DNA of 44,897 nucleotides, taken from NCBI GenBank assembly GCA_964606065.1, contig CAZSEX010000014.1, forward strand, positions 1 through 44,897. The letters are read 5' to 3'. How positions within the stretch are numbered: the stretch's first letter is position 1; each line of letters starts with the position of its first letter. The notes beneath the pieces were generated by a model that was given only the letters and a program-made list of their open reading frames with translations, did not search any database and was not told where the DNA came from. This DNA is from JAFGHJ01 sp964606065. GTDB lineage: Bacteria; Hydrothermota; UBA3072. The position numbers and the translations under genes were made by a program. Positions 16,327 to 24,127 of the stretch are shown here, piece after piece.

Positions 16327-17150
16327 TATTTATTCTCCACTAAAGCAAGATCTTCCAGCACAACTTTCATAATTTCAGGATCTATTTTTTTCTTTTTTTC
16401 AAGAAAACTTTCCAGAATGGCATTTTCACATATTATATTTATCATTCGAGGTTTGCCCCCGGAGTATCTATGTATTAAATCGAGTGACTCGTTTGTAAAG
16501 GGCAAAGATTCTCCGCCAGCGACCTTTATTCTGTGGCTGATATAAGCTTTAACCGACTCAAATTCAAGCGGTTTGAGAGTGGTTCTTATAGCGGTCCTCT
16601 GATACAGAGCCTCGTCCTGTTTGAGGTTTTCTTCCATTTCCGGCAAACCGAAAATTACAAAATTTAACAGATGCTGCGATTCGGTTTCAATATTGAGTAG
16701 CCCGCGAATTTCCTCCATGGCGTCTTTCCCTCTTAGCATATTACCTTCATCGATTAAAACGGCAACCTTTTTATCCTGATCGTGATATTCCTGAAGTTTT
16801 TTATAAAGACCGGCTATCATCTCCATTCTATCTCCGCCTTTATCTTCCACTCCCAGCTGTAAACAGATTTTCCTGAGAAACCATCCTCCCGAAATATCGG
16901 GATGCACAATAATAATGAGGGATACTTCGTAAGATTTATCCGAAGTCAACATATTCAGCATTCTCCTTGCCAGCGTGGTTTTACCCATACCGATATCGGC
17001 TACGAGCAATGATAAACCGAGTCTATTCTCGACGCCGTGGAGAATTTTACTCATAGCCTTGGAATGTTGAGGGCTATCGTAATAAAACCTCTCATCGGGA
17101 GAAGTAGAAAAAGGCTTCTCTTTAAAACCGAAAAAACTCTCGTAATCCAT
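16326..17150 (-). CDS. ExeA/GspA-type AAA ATPase
   Basis: 274 aa. The opening MDYESFFGFKEKPFSTSPDE is the standard start of ExeA/GspA/MshM-like ATPases. Walker A is ADIGMGKTT (51-59) and Walker B VAVLIDEGNM (130-138); the C-terminal GGKPRMINIICENA motif is also typical. In type II secretion ExeA with ExeB helps place the secretin in peptidoglycan; similar ATPases serve type IV pili and transposition. This one lacks the C-terminal peptidoglycan-binding domain and no secretion genes are nearby. It is the first gene of the long operon. The ATG lies 9 nt after a -10 box and there is no ribosome-binding site, so the transcript is probably leaderless. Confidence 0.85.
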   Translation of the reverse strand: MDYESFFGFKEKPFSTSPDERFYYDSPQHSKAMSKILHGVENRLGLSLLVADIGMGKTTLARRMLNMLTSDKSYEVSLIIIVHPDISGGWFLRKICLQLGVEDKGGDRMEMIAGLYKKLQEYHDQDKKVAVLIDEGNMLRGKDAMEEIRGLLNIETESQHLLNFVIFGLPEMEENLKQDEALYQRTAIRTTLKPLEFESVKAYISHRIKVAGGESLPFTNESLDLIHRYSGGKPRMINIICENAILESFLEKKKKIDPEIMKVVLEDLALVENK

Positions 17151-17159
17151 TTATAGTAA

Positions 17160-17187
17160 TTTATATATCTAAATTATCTTTTGTCAA
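17160..17187 (-). promoter_or_regulatory. Promoter of the 11-gene housekeeping operon (leaderless type)
   Basis: Minus-strand TTGACA (17187-17182), 16 nt, TATAAA (17165-17160), 9 nt before the ATG of the ExeA-type gene. As no other promoter is evident in the overlapping genes below, this may drive the run down to argF. Confidence 0.6.
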
Positions 17188-17310
17188 GGATTAAGATAAA
17201 TCCGTCGACATCACATACCAATTCTCCCCCGGCGAATATTATTGTTGTCTCCTGCCATTTATATATTCTTGTTTAAAACTCAAAAAAATAAACAAAATAA
17301 AAAAAACACC

Positions 17311-17339
17311 TTGACAAAATGTCCCAAAATCATTACAAT
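17311..17339 (+). promoter_or_regulatory. Leaderless promoter of the M23 peptidase gene
   Basis: TTGACA (17311-17316), 17 nt, TACAAT (17334-17339), 9 nt before the ATG at 17349. No ribosome-binding site between. Confidence 0.7.
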
Positions 17340-17348
17340 ATCTAAGCA

Positions 17349-18251
17349 ATGAAGAAATGGACATTACTCTTTATCACTAATAAAGGGAAAATGAGGGGTA
17401 TATCTTTAAATGAACGGGTTGTCTTCTATACCATCGTATTACTAAGCGCATTTCTCGGGGCTTTTACATATATAACTATTGAAGGAACTAAAAGAAAAGC
17501 TCTCTTAGACGAATACAATAGGATGGAAATCAAGAAACAGCAATATCTGCAAAAAATTATAAACATTAAAGAAACCGCCGTAGTTCTTCAAGAAAGTTTA
17601 AATAGTATAGGTAAAAACAATGAAGTTCTTGCGTTAACCAGCAAATTACAACCCGTTAATATCTCGACCAAGAAAATGGGTGTAGGTGGTTTTCCTCAAA
17701 GCGAAGAATTCTATTCATTGGATTTAGATTCCAGTGTCAAAGGATTAGAAAAACAGATTGATAAAATTTATAATCTGGTAGAACTCGAAAAACAATCTTT
17801 TAACAAAGCGGGAAAAAAATTGGAAGAATTGCGGGATAAGCTTTCACACATTCCCTCGATAAGGCCCACTCAGGGCTACATAACAAGCGGTTTTGGTTGG
17901 CGCAGGCATCCTATCACTGGAAAACGTGAATTTCATTATGGTTACGATATAGCAAATAGACCATACACACCTATCGTGGCTACCGCGGACGGTACGGTAT
18001 CTTCTGTCAGGAGATACAGAGGATACGGATTAATAGTAGAAATCGATCACGGATACGGCTTTTCAACAAGATACGCGCACCTTGCCCGCGCCTATGTACA
18101 AAAAGGGCAAAAGGTTAAGAGAGGGCAAAAAATCGCGGCGATGGGTTCTTCAGGATTCGTAACCGGAACACATTTACATTACGAAGTCAGAGTTCTGGGA
18201 CGCGCCGTAAACCCGATGAATTATTTCGATACTTATTCATACACTTATTAG
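17349..18251 (+). CDS. M23 family metallopeptidase, membrane anchored
   Basis: 300 aa. A basic N-terminus, one transmembrane segment (VVFYTIVLLSAFLGAFTYI, about 25-43), a coiled-coil stretch (50-175) and a C-terminal LytM/M23 domain. Zinc ligands are visible: FHYGYDIA gives His and Asp, and THLHYEV gives the HxH pair; the GFGWRRHPITGK opening and RYAHL are also typical. The layout is that of periplasmic peptidoglycan endopeptidases or NlpD/MepM-like cell-separation factors. Since all catalytic residues remain, it is probably an active enzyme rather than a degenerate activator. It lies at the head of the two ECF-ATPase genes (9-nt gap). Confidence 0.9.
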   Translation: MKKWTLLFITNKGKMRGISLNERVVFYTIVLLSAFLGAFTYITIEGTKRKALLDEYNRMEIKKQQYLQKIINIKETAVVLQESLNSIGKNNEVLALTSKLQPVNISTKKMGVGGFPQSEEFYSLDLDSSVKGLEKQIDKIYNLVELEKQSFNKAGKKLEELRDKLSHIPSIRPTQGYITSGFGWRRHPITGKREFHYGYDIANRPYTPIVATADGTVSSVRRYRGYGLIVEIDHGYGFSTRYAHLARAYVQKGQKVKRGQKIAAMGSSGFVTGTHLHYEVRVLGRAVNPMNYFDTYSYTY

Positions 18252-18260
18252 TATTTTCAG

Positions 18261-19016
18261 GTGATAAAAACTTACTCTTTAACGGTAAAAAGAGACGAAA
18301 AGACCGTTATTCAAAACTTTGATTTTACATGGAATAAGGGTGAAAAAATTGTAATGGTTGGACCAACAGGAGCGGGTAAAAGTACTTTAGCCCTGGCGTT
18401 ATCGGGTATAATACCTTCCGCGCCCGGAAATATAATTATAGACTCCAAAGACATAGTAGATTTTGATTTGAAAACCCTGAGAAAAAAGATAGGAATTGTT
18501 TTTCAAGACCCGGAAACACAATTTGTTACCACTGATGTCCGCCGAGAAATAGGCTTTGGGTTGAGTAATATTAAAAACGACGTCGAGGAAATAAAAGAGA
18601 GAGTCGATGCGGTTATAGAAGAATTCAACTTAGAACACATACTGGATAGGGATCCTTGTTCCCTCTCGGCGGGAGAAAAACAAATGGTCTCCGTGGCCAG
18701 CGTTTATGCTATGCAGCCGGAATATCTTATATTAGATGAAGTAACCTCTTTTCTGGACAGAAAATCGAGAGAAAAAATATATGAAATCTGGGAAAATACA
18801 GCTTCTTCCCTTTTAATTATTACGCAAAACTTCCGGGAAATAAGTATCGGAAAAAAAATAATCCTTTTAGAAGATGGAAAAATAAATTTCGAAGCAAAAA
18901 CGGAAGATCTTGAAGGGAGTTCTCACTTCTCATACGATTCCGCTTTTTTTAATTTGTTGAGAAAAAATAAGGAAAAAATTCCCGAATACGAGCGTATTAT
19001 GGAGCTGTTAAAATGA
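18261..19016 (+). CDS. Energy-coupling-factor type ABC ATPase
   Basis: 251 aa, one ABC domain. Walker A GPTGAGKST (34-42), Q-loop FQDPETQFVT, signature LSAGEKQM and Walker B YLILDEVTSFLD. The Q-loop with PETQ and the overall size match EcfA subunits, the cytoplasmic motor of vitamin/metal uptake systems. The start is GTG, 9 nt after the M23 stop, with no strong ribosome-binding site. It overlaps the next ATPase gene (ATGA). A typical EcfA1-EcfA2 pair, but neither the EcfT transmembrane gene nor an S component follows. Confidence 0.85.
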   Translation: MIKTYSLTVKRDEKTVIQNFDFTWNKGEKIVMVGPTGAGKSTLALALSGIIPSAPGNIIIDSKDIVDFDLKTLRKKIGIVFQDPETQFVTTDVRREIGFGLSNIKNDVEEIKERVDAVIEEFNLEHILDRDPCSLSAGEKQMVSVASVYAMQPEYLILDEVTSFLDRKSREKIYEIWENTASSLLIITQNFREISIGKKIILLEDGKINFEAKTEDLEGSSHFSYDSAFFNLLRKNKEKIPEYERIMELLK

Positions 19017-19798
19017 TTATTTTAAAAAATATTTATTTCAACTACGAAGACAGGGAAGTTATTAAGAATTTTTCTGCCTCTTTCGCTTCTAATGAAACAC
19101 ATCTGATTATTGGCCCAAATGGAGCCGGAAAAACCACTCTTGCATTTATAATAAAAGGGCTTATTAAACCAACCCAAGGAAGAGTTCTTGCTACCGGAAG
19201 TAAAATCGGTGAATGGAGAAAAAAGATGGGCTTGCTCTTTCAATTTCCCGAGAATCTTTTTTTTAACGATACCGTTTATGATGAAATAGCTTATGGCGCT
19301 AAAAGATTCGAAATTGAAGATATAGACAGAAAAATAAATAATATCGCCGATTTTTTAGGTTTAGATAGAAAAATTCTCAATCTTTCTCCATTTGAGCTTT
19401 CTTACGGTGAAAAAAGAATGGTATCTTTCGCTTCAATACTCATCTGGGAACCTTCCTATTTAATACTCGATGAACCTTTTTCCGGTCTTGACTGGCAATT
19501 CAAGAACAGACTATCGGAGGTTATAGAAAGTTTAAAAGGAAGGTTTGGAGTTGTAATAGTCTCTCAAGAACTTGATAACGTGATTTCTTTCGCGGAAAGA
19601 GTCAGTTTAATCGAAAATGGCGAACTAACTTTTTCTTCTCCAACCGAAGAAACAGACTGGGAGAGAGTATATGAAGCAGGCTGTGATATTCCTTCTGGCG
19701 TTAGACTGGCGAAAAAATTGAAGGAAAAAGGAATAAGGCTTAACTCAGATGTGCGCCCTTACACGATTCAAGGACTCGTCGATTTATTAAAAAAATAA
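19013..19798 (+). CDS. Energy-coupling-factor type ABC ATPase, second subunit
   Basis: 261 aa. Walker A GPNGAGKTT (34-42), Q-loop FQFPENLFF (typical of EcfA: the PE motif after Gln), signature LSYGEKRM and Walker B YLILDEPFSGLD. The start ATG overlaps the stop of the first ATPase (ATGA), so the two are co-translated and most likely form a heterodimer. Transported substrate unknown. The gene is followed by a repeat spacer, so any EcfT partner must lie elsewhere. Confidence 0.85.
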   Translation: MIILKNIYFNYEDREVIKNFSASFASNETHLIIGPNGAGKTTLAFIIKGLIKPTQGRVLATGSKIGEWRKKMGLLFQFPENLFFNDTVYDEIAYGAKRFEIEDIDRKINNIADFLGLDRKILNLSPFELSYGEKRMVSFASILIWEPSYLILDEPFSGLDWQFKNRLSEVIESLKGRFGVVIVSQELDNVISFAERVSLIENGELTFSSPTEETDWERVYEAGCDIPSGVRLAKKLKEKGIRLNSDVRPYTIQGLVDLLKK

Positions 19799-20053
19799 AT
19801 AAAAACCAATCCCTAATCAATTTGTCATTTAGTCTCCAAACCACACACTTCTGTCCCGCACTAAAATGTGTAGTTTAACAATTGCTTTAAGAAAAATTCG
19901 CCTGCCGAAAAAATAATCTTGTGTTAATCTGTTTAATCTGTGGTTAAATTTTTTGGGTTGGGATGGGTTTTAAACAACAAAAAAACCCTGCGCTCTTTGT
20001 GCGCTCTGTGGTTCGATTTTTAAAAAAATTGTCTGTTTTGTGGTTTAAAATAT
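19799..20053. repeat. Convergent spacer with short-word arrays
   Basis: 255 nt without a gene, between convergent operons. At 19915-19953 lies a word array around GTTAATCTG/TTAATCTGTGG, and at about 19990-20045 another around CTCTTTGTG/CGCTCTGTGG (period near 9 nt). Words of the same type occur at 1436-1515, 6940-7140 and 31315-31395. No good terminator hairpin was found. Confidence 0.55.
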
Positions 20054-20809
20054 TTATATCGCAACTTCGATAGCATCGAGCAAAAGGTTTAAATTATATG
20101 GTTTTTCAATATAATATTCGACACCGGCTTCCATCATTTTTTGCCTGTAACTTTCATCTTTTATCGCGGTAAGAACAATAACCGGTAGGTTTTGAGTATA
20201 AGCCAGGTTCTTAAGGTTTTCAAAAAGAGTGAACCCTCCCCCTCCCGGAAGCAATAAATCGAGAATAATCAAATCCGGTTTCTTCTCACGAACAAGTCGC
20301 ATACCCTGGTCCACATCTTGCGCGATAAAAGTCTTATAATCGGCTCTCTGCAAATCGTGCACCAACATTCTCGTAAAATCGATATCATCGTCGACGATCA
20401 ATATTGTCCTCATGCTTTCAGTTTTCTCTTCATCTTTTCCCTTCGCTGTATGCTCTTTTATACTTCTCAATAATTCCTGAGCGTTGTACGGCTTTTCCAA
20501 ATATTCAACCGCGCCTAACCGCAGAACCTTCTTTTTCGTCTCGGTATCCTGCACACCTGTCAGCACCACAACAGGTATAGATTGAGTTTCGGGTATCTGA
20601 TTTAATCTTTCTAAAACTACCAATCCCCCTCCACCCGGTATCATCAAATCCAGAACAATCAAATCCGGAATTTCTTTTCTGGCGAATTGCACCCCCTGAA
20701 TAGCGTCTCCGACATTTAAAACATTGTAGTCTGCTGAACGCAAGTGCCTGATTATTAGAGCCGAAAGGTCGTAATCATCTTCAATTATCAAAATTTCTTT
20801 TTTCTTCAT
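20054..20809 (-). CDS. Twin-receiver response regulator (REC-REC)
   Basis: 251 aa with two complete receiver domains and nothing else. Domain 1 (about 4-120): acidic pair E10/D11-D12, phospho-acceptor D54 in LIVLDLMIPGGGG, T84, K106. Domain 2 (about 134-251): D140-D142, D184 in LIILDLLLPGGGG, T214, K236. The PGGGG after the Asp and the joined layout suggest tandem duplication. With no output domain it must act by protein contact. No histidine kinase is in the window. It is the last gene of the surface-protein operon (18-nt gap), so it may control export or assembly of those proteins, or simply be a passenger. Confidence 0.9.
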   Translation of the reverse strand: MKKKEILIIEDDYDLSALIIRHLRSADYNVLNVGDAIQGVQFARKEIPDLIVLDLMIPGGGGLVVLERLNQIPETQSIPVVVLTGVQDTETKKKVLRLGAVEYLEKPYNAQELLRSIKEHTAKGKDEEKTESMRTILIVDDDIDFTRMLVHDLQRADYKTFIAQDVDQGMRLVREKKPDLIILDLLLPGGGGFTLFENLKNLAYTQNLPVIVLTAIKDESYRQKMMEAGVEYYIEKPYNLNLLLDAIEVAI

Positions 20810-20827
20810 TCTTCTCGAAAAACCAAT

Positions 20828-22471
20828 TCACCAGCTACTCGAAATGTTCCCTATTATCCGCCACTCGTCGTAATCCTCCTCTTCAGTTTCGCCGTCATAG
20901 AAGTTTCTCTCTATATCGAAACTCAAATTCGCAAAACGCCCCATGTATAAAGAAGAGTTGAAATATATACCTTTTTTAGAAGTTTCATCCGTTCCTGAAG
21001 AATTGTTAAAACCGACTCCGTTTGTCCATATCTCAAAAAAAGTATAATATGTACCCAGATCCAAAGACAGAATTTCATCGTTTATATCAGGATAACTGGT
21101 TTCGGAGTAATCAAAAGCGACAGATAAAGTTAACGGAAAAATAAAGTTAATTTCATCGCTGATAGAAACGGCTCTGCCGGAATAATTGTTAAGATCATCC
21201 AGATCTTCATAATTCTGATATGAAAAGAAAAGGTTTACATAGTTGCTTACGTTGGATAAAGAGAATACGTAGCCTACATTAGCCGAGAACATATCACTGC
21301 TTCGATCGAGTCCCAGGGAATCGTTTCTTTCGGTATAAGGACTATAACTGAGCTGCAAATACGGCATATTTACAAAATTAAATCCAACGCCAAATTCGTA
21401 AGCATCGAAAGCCGTGGCCGATCCTTTCATTCCCAGAAGATTATCCGTTTCTTTCTCCATAGAACCATATAAAAACATACTGTGGCTTAAAAGATCTTGC
21501 CTTATGCCCGCTTCGTAGAAAAAAGCATCGTTTCTCAAATAAGGATTGCCGAACGACTCGAAACCGGGCCCCACCATACCGACCGAACCTGTGATTTCCG
21601 TGTCGTAAATATTCAAGCCGGATTCAACCTGAAACGCGAAATCAAACGAACTGCTCAATCTTGGATGGAAAGTTTCGGTAAGAAATGAAGGAACTCCTTC
21701 AAGAGCCAGTTCGGGCATTCTTATATCTCTCGTTACTTCCGTACCCGCGATTTCGGACTCTAAATAAAATTTATTATTAAAAAGATCTAACCTGAAATCG
21801 ACACCCACGACATAATTTTCCATAGGTTTTACCATTTCCAGACTATCCGTATCACTGTAAGCGGGTATAAAAAAAGGATCAGCCGAAGTTGAATCATCTC
21901 CTGAATGCATATAGATAAAATGTAAATGTGAAGATTCTTTCCTGCCGAAACCTATGTTAAAAGCAGTCAAACTTCTTTCATAAGCATACTCGGTATAAGT
22001 TGTATCTGACCAATCAACGCTCCTCTGCAATTTACCCATAGTACCTTCAAGATGCAGAAATCCCGGATTCAGTTCGACTACTCCACCGGAAACCGGCACT
22101 CCGGAAAGAGTATAAGTGGTAAAAGTTGGATAACAGGTTCCAAACTCAATATTGGAAATAGCGAAAACAAAGCTTGGAACATTAACTCTGTCCCTCAACA
22201 TTTTTTCCGGCTGAATGCTCATCCGGTATTTATTAAGCGCCTGACGAAACTCCGATTCCAGCGAATTTAAATAGAAATTGAAATTGATGGGCATTTCAGC
22301 GACAGATATAGTCGGACTCAAAGTAAACCGGACCTGAGAAGCGGGATCTATTAAAGTATCTCCTTCTATCTTATTATACTCCCCGTAAAGGCCGGCGGAA
22401 CCGGAAAATTCAACCAAACCGGCATAGGTAACAAAAGAAATTAAAAGAACAAGAAGCATTATCCTTTTCAT
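20828..22471 (-). CDS. Predicted outer-membrane beta-barrel protein
   Basis: 547 aa from the ATG chosen here; a longer frame with TTG at 22507 overlaps the upstream gene and lacks support. Signal peptide MKRIMLLVLLISFVTYAG. The rest alternates polar/aromatic strands with acidic loops (for example FGFGRKESSHLHFIYMHSGD, FEIWTNGVGFNNSSG) and ends in a strand with a terminal aromatic (WRIIGNISSSW), a good sign for the Bam-recognised C-terminus of an outer-membrane barrel. I do not recognise a family. Fourth gene of the operon, 19 nt after the papain-like gene. Confidence 0.7.
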   Translation of the reverse strand: MKRIMLLVLLISFVTYAGLVEFSGSAGLYGEYNKIEGDTLIDPASQVRFTLSPTISVAEMPINFNFYLNSLESEFRQALNKYRMSIQPEKMLRDRVNVPSFVFAISNIEFGTCYPTFTTYTLSGVPVSGGVVELNPGFLHLEGTMGKLQRSVDWSDTTYTEYAYERSLTAFNIGFGRKESSHLHFIYMHSGDDSTSADPFFIPAYSDTDSLEMVKPMENYVVGVDFRLDLFNNKFYLESEIAGTEVTRDIRMPELALEGVPSFLTETFHPRLSSSFDFAFQVESGLNIYDTEITGSVGMVGPGFESFGNPYLRNDAFFYEAGIRQDLLSHSMFLYGSMEKETDNLLGMKGSATAFDAYEFGVGFNFVNMPYLQLSYSPYTERNDSLGLDRSSDMFSANVGYVFSLSNVSNYVNLFFSYQNYEDLDDLNNYSGRAVSISDEINFIFPLTLSVAFDYSETSYPDINDEILSLDLGTYYTFFEIWTNGVGFNNSSGTDETSKKGIYFNSSLYMGRFANLSFDIERNFYDGETEEEDYDEWRIIGNISSSW

Positions 22472-22490
22472 TTTCCAGCCGTTCTCCGTT

Positions 22491-24116
22491 TTATTTCTTC
22501 TTATCAAGAGGATCCGGAGGCATCTGCAATTTGTTTACTTTTATAGTCGCGTCATTTAGCTTATTCCAGTTACTCGGGGCAATCATCCGCCACTCTTTTC
22601 CGGAAACGTTTAACGTTCTTACCGGCATCTTTGTTGTTTTACCGCCTGCGACCTGTGTGATCTGAAGATTACAGCTAACAGGACCTTTCTCTCCCATAAG
22701 GAGAAGAGCGTCACGACCTTCCGACAATCGCAGTCTTACGGGTGATGAACTCGGCACTTGAAGATTTGTCACTTTAAACAATCTTGCCACTTCGGAACCG
22801 GGAACTTTTTGATGCAGTTCCAATTCAAATTTTGCCGCGCCTCTTCTGCTGCTAAGCTTTAATTCCTGATTGTGGGTCGAGAGTCTCTTTATCTCGAAGT
22901 TATCCCTGCCGCTCGAACCGCCGGGCGCGGAAAGTCTTATCACGTTATCTCTGCCCGCCATTTCAAACTGATATTTTTTTCCAGTCGAGGCAATCTCAAA
23001 GTTAAGATTTTTCCCGGGATAACCGCGAGTAAAGTAAATCTCGGGAGGATTCCTTCTCTTTCTTACTGCCCTTCCCGCTGAACTTCTGGCTGGAGCAAAA
23101 GTCATCGGCATCCTGATTATATTTTTTAATTTAACCGACGAATTATCTTCTATATCGGATAACCTTTTGTGAGAACTCGCGTTTGTCTTATAAAATTTAT
23201 GACCTTCATCATCGCTAATCTGAGAAATACTGGCACCGGTAAGAAAAATATCGTTCAACGCATCCTGGGCACATCCAAGTTGAAGGGGGTTACGCGAAAC
23301 TGGTTTTACTATCGACATGGGTGTCGCAAATATAAAACCGTCTGGCGAACCCCAGGTTTCTGTAGCATCAAATTCATAAGACCAGTTACCGCTACCTCTA
23401 TCAATCTCGATATAATTTTCATGGTTATTGTAAAAAAGAGAATCGTGCGGATACCATTTATTCGGATCATATATGTAAATATAGCGTTTTGTCGATGTTT
23501 CCTCCAATCTATACGGTATCAAAGTATGACCGACAAAACTTAAATCTTGAACGATAGTTACAAGAGGCAGATCGCCCATTGAAAGATAATACTCGATTTG
23601 AGTATAGGCATAATTGGGATCAGTAACATGTGGATTTGTAGTTATATCCGCATTATCGATCATCCACATAATCCCCGCATGACTCCATTCATGACACTGC
23701 ATAATGGTTATAACCGTGTCTAACTTCGGCGAAGCAGGACCACTGAAATCGCCCGAATATGTGTAGACGGGCTTACAGAACCCCATGTGTCCCTCTTCTT
23801 TGTATATTATGTTGGCAAGCAAACTCATACCAAAACAATTGCCCGCCGCAACCGCGAATGCCGCATTGTAAGCCTTGTAAAAATAATAATCCAAAGAAGG
23901 AATTTGAGCTTTAGCATCGTTAGAATCCGAACAGATTCCTATAAAACTCCTGGTGAAAACTTCCCATGGTAGTACAGTATCACCTGCAGCATTGGTAAAA
24001 TAAGCGGCGTTTTCGAATCTCCAGCAATGTTCTTCAACAAAATCATCTCCTCCGTAAGATGGAATCACCAGAAAAAAAACAATCAATAAAGTTAAAATTA
24101 ATGTTATTTTTCTCAT
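22491..24116 (-). CDS. Secreted papain-like (C39/transglutaminase-like) domain protein
   Basis: 541 aa. Signal peptide MRKITLILTLLIVFFLVIPSYG. The first 280 residues look like a papain-fold domain: AAGNCFGMSLLANI gives the candidate nucleophile Cys, GHTLIPYRLEE the His, and IYIYDPNKWYP the Asp/Asn, an order seen in C39-like and related peptidases. The C-terminal 250 residues are beta-rich and basic (RRNPPEIYFTRGYPGKN, QLKLSSRRG), without a recognised domain. It could process or crosslink the neighbouring secreted proteins, or be a catalytically inert adaptor. The triad is read by eye. 11-nt gap to the FecR protein gene. Confidence 0.6.
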   Translation of the reverse strand: MRKITLILTLLIVFFLVIPSYGGDDFVEEHCWRFENAAYFTNAAGDTVLPWEVFTRSFIGICSDSNDAKAQIPSLDYYFYKAYNAAFAVAAGNCFGMSLLANIIYKEEGHMGFCKPVYTYSGDFSGPASPKLDTVITIMQCHEWSHAGIMWMIDNADITTNPHVTDPNYAYTQIEYYLSMGDLPLVTIVQDLSFVGHTLIPYRLEETSTKRYIYIYDPNKWYPHDSLFYNNHENYIEIDRGSGNWSYEFDATETWGSPDGFIFATPMSIVKPVSRNPLQLGCAQDALNDIFLTGASISQISDDEGHKFYKTNASSHKRLSDIEDNSSVKLKNIIRMPMTFAPARSSAGRAVRKRRNPPEIYFTRGYPGKNLNFEIASTGKKYQFEMAGRDNVIRLSAPGGSSGRDNFEIKRLSTHNQELKLSSRRGAAKFELELHQKVPGSEVARLFKVTNLQVPSSSPVRLRLSEGRDALLLMGEKGPVSCNLQITQVAGGKTTKMPVRTLNVSGKEWRMIAPSNWNKLNDATIKVNKLQMPPDPLDKKK

Positions 24117-24127
24117 TTCATCCCCCT

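Noticed and set aside
16326..17150. Type II secretion locus
   Set aside because: The ExeA-type ATPase lacks the peptidoglycan-binding domain and no other gsp genes are present.
22472..22507. Longer start (TTG) for the barrel protein
   Set aside because: Overlaps the papain-like gene and puts 12 charged residues before a clear signal peptide starting at ATG 22471.
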